From: a virus | Strand: one strand, 5' to 3' | IMG/VR virus record: IMGVR_UViG_3300029263_001017 | Location: 1-23,127 of that record | Length of the DNA stretch: 23,127 nt | Shown: piece by piece, positions 22,723-23,127 of the stretch | Numbering within the stretch: position 1 is the stretch's first letter | Layout: every line of letters begins with the position of its first letter | Program-made: the position numbers and the translations under genes | The notes under the pieces: generated by a model | What the model saw: only the letters and a program-made list of their open reading frames with translations | The model's database searches: none | Told to the model about the DNA's origin: nothing

Positions 22723-23127
22723 ATGAGTGATAAAATTTCGGAAGCTCTAGACACTTCATTCGAAGCAAAGAAACCAGAAGAAGTCAAAAAAGATCTAATG
22801 CAAAGTAGAAAAGAAGTAAAGGTGGACATGGATGACTCAGAAAAAGACTACAACAAAATACGTACAAATCTTTACGAACTTCTTGGTGATGGTAAGGAGG
22901 CGATAGATGGCATACTTAAAGTGGCTTCTGAGGGAGATGCGCCAAGGGCATATGAAGTCGTCGCCACACTGCTTAAAACGGTGGCTGATATAAACAAGGA
23001 TCTTATGGATCTACATAAGCAGGTCAAGGATGTGAATAAAGACGAGACCGTACATAACCATAATACAACCAACGCGATCTACGTTGGGTCTACCTCCGAG
23101 CTACAGGATCTAATCAACCCTGACAGA
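22723..23127 (+). CDS. 16: Terminase small subunit gp16 (3' end outside the window)
   Basis: The ATG at 22723 opens 135 codons with no stop before the window ends; T4 gp16 is 164 residues, so about 80% may be present. gp16 recognises DNA and regulates the large terminase gp17 in packaging. The N-terminus is MSDKISEALDTSFEAKKPEE. Then come YNKIRTNLYELLGDGKEAID, ASEGDAPRAYEVVATLLKTV and DINKDLMDLHKQVKDVNKDE, the helical coiled-coil core typical of T4-type small terminases. AAGG (22713-22716) is 6 bases before the ATG. Gene 17 is expected next. Confidence 0.88.
   Translation, partial: MSDKISEALDTSFEAKKPEEVKKDLMQSRKEVKVDMDDSEKDYNKIRTNLYELLGDGKEAIDGILKVASEGDAPRAYEVVATLLKTVADINKDLMDLHKQVKDVNKDETVHNHNTTNAIYVGSTSELQDLINPDR

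Noticed and set aside
22299-22829. Minus-strand frame rich in His, Leu and Val
   Set aside because: It is antisense to the Pro/Gly repeats of gp15 and gp16, and repeat-driven.
1-23127. CRISPR arrays or insertion sequences
   Set aside because: No regularly spaced repeats, transposase-like protein or terminal inverted repeats were seen.

Overview
This window comes from an AT-rich T4-like contractile-tailed phage (myovirus). It contains T4-type late-transcription coactivator gp33, ssDNA-binding protein gp32, baseplate genes (gp26, gp48, gp53, gp25, gp6, gp8 and a gp7-like and hub-like pair), head completion nuclease gp4, neck proteins gp13 and gp14, tail terminator gp15 and the start of small terminase gp16. 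Gene order and protein sizes look like the distant, largely marine T4 relatives (cyanophage or pelagiphage type) rather than enteric T4. No host-specific metabolic gene lies in the window, so the host cannot be named.

Layout. (1) Positions 1-548, + strand: the tail of one gene, two small overlapping hypothetical genes and a tRNA-Leu(UAA). (2) 556-2688, - strand: two virion-type structural genes behind a T4-like late promoter. (3) 2729-3943, + strand: a consensus sigma-70 promoter, then gp33 and gp32; gp32 has a structured leader. (4) 3940-6275, - strand: gp4, a tail-tube-fold protein, gp26, an out-of-frame extension reachable by -1 frameshifting at a T7 run, and an acidic hypothetical protein that converges on gp32. 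(5) 6312-18121, + strand: a tightly packed baseplate operon: gp48, gp53, a large hub protein, a Cys-rich hub C-terminal partner, gp25, gp6, a Gly/Pro-rich disordered protein, a gp7-like protein, gp8 and a fibre-type protein. (6) 18123-23127, + strand: a Cys-rich putative metal-binding protein, gp13, gp14, a very long gp15 and gp16 (runs off the end).

How it fits together. gp33 and gp32, under an early or middle host-type promoter, link replication to late transcription. The rest is virion assembly: the hub, wedge and tube-initiator proteins build the baseplate, gp13/gp14/gp15 join tail to head, gp4 completes the head and gp16 starts DNA packaging. Most genes overlap or nearly abut (ATGA, TAATG, 8-nt overlaps), which suggests translational coupling.

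The most interesting points are (a) a probable programmed -1 frameshift joining gp26 to a conserved-looking 66-residue tail, like the tape-measure chaperone frameshifts of other tailed phages; (b) a gp15 of 761 residues, nearly three times the T4 size, whose extra part looks like a TIM-barrel glycosidase-like domain; (c) a possible RNA switch in the gp32 leader, a zinc-less gp32 and its very different codon use; (d) two Cys-rich proteins and a Gly/Pro-rich disordered protein inside the baseplate/neck cluster.
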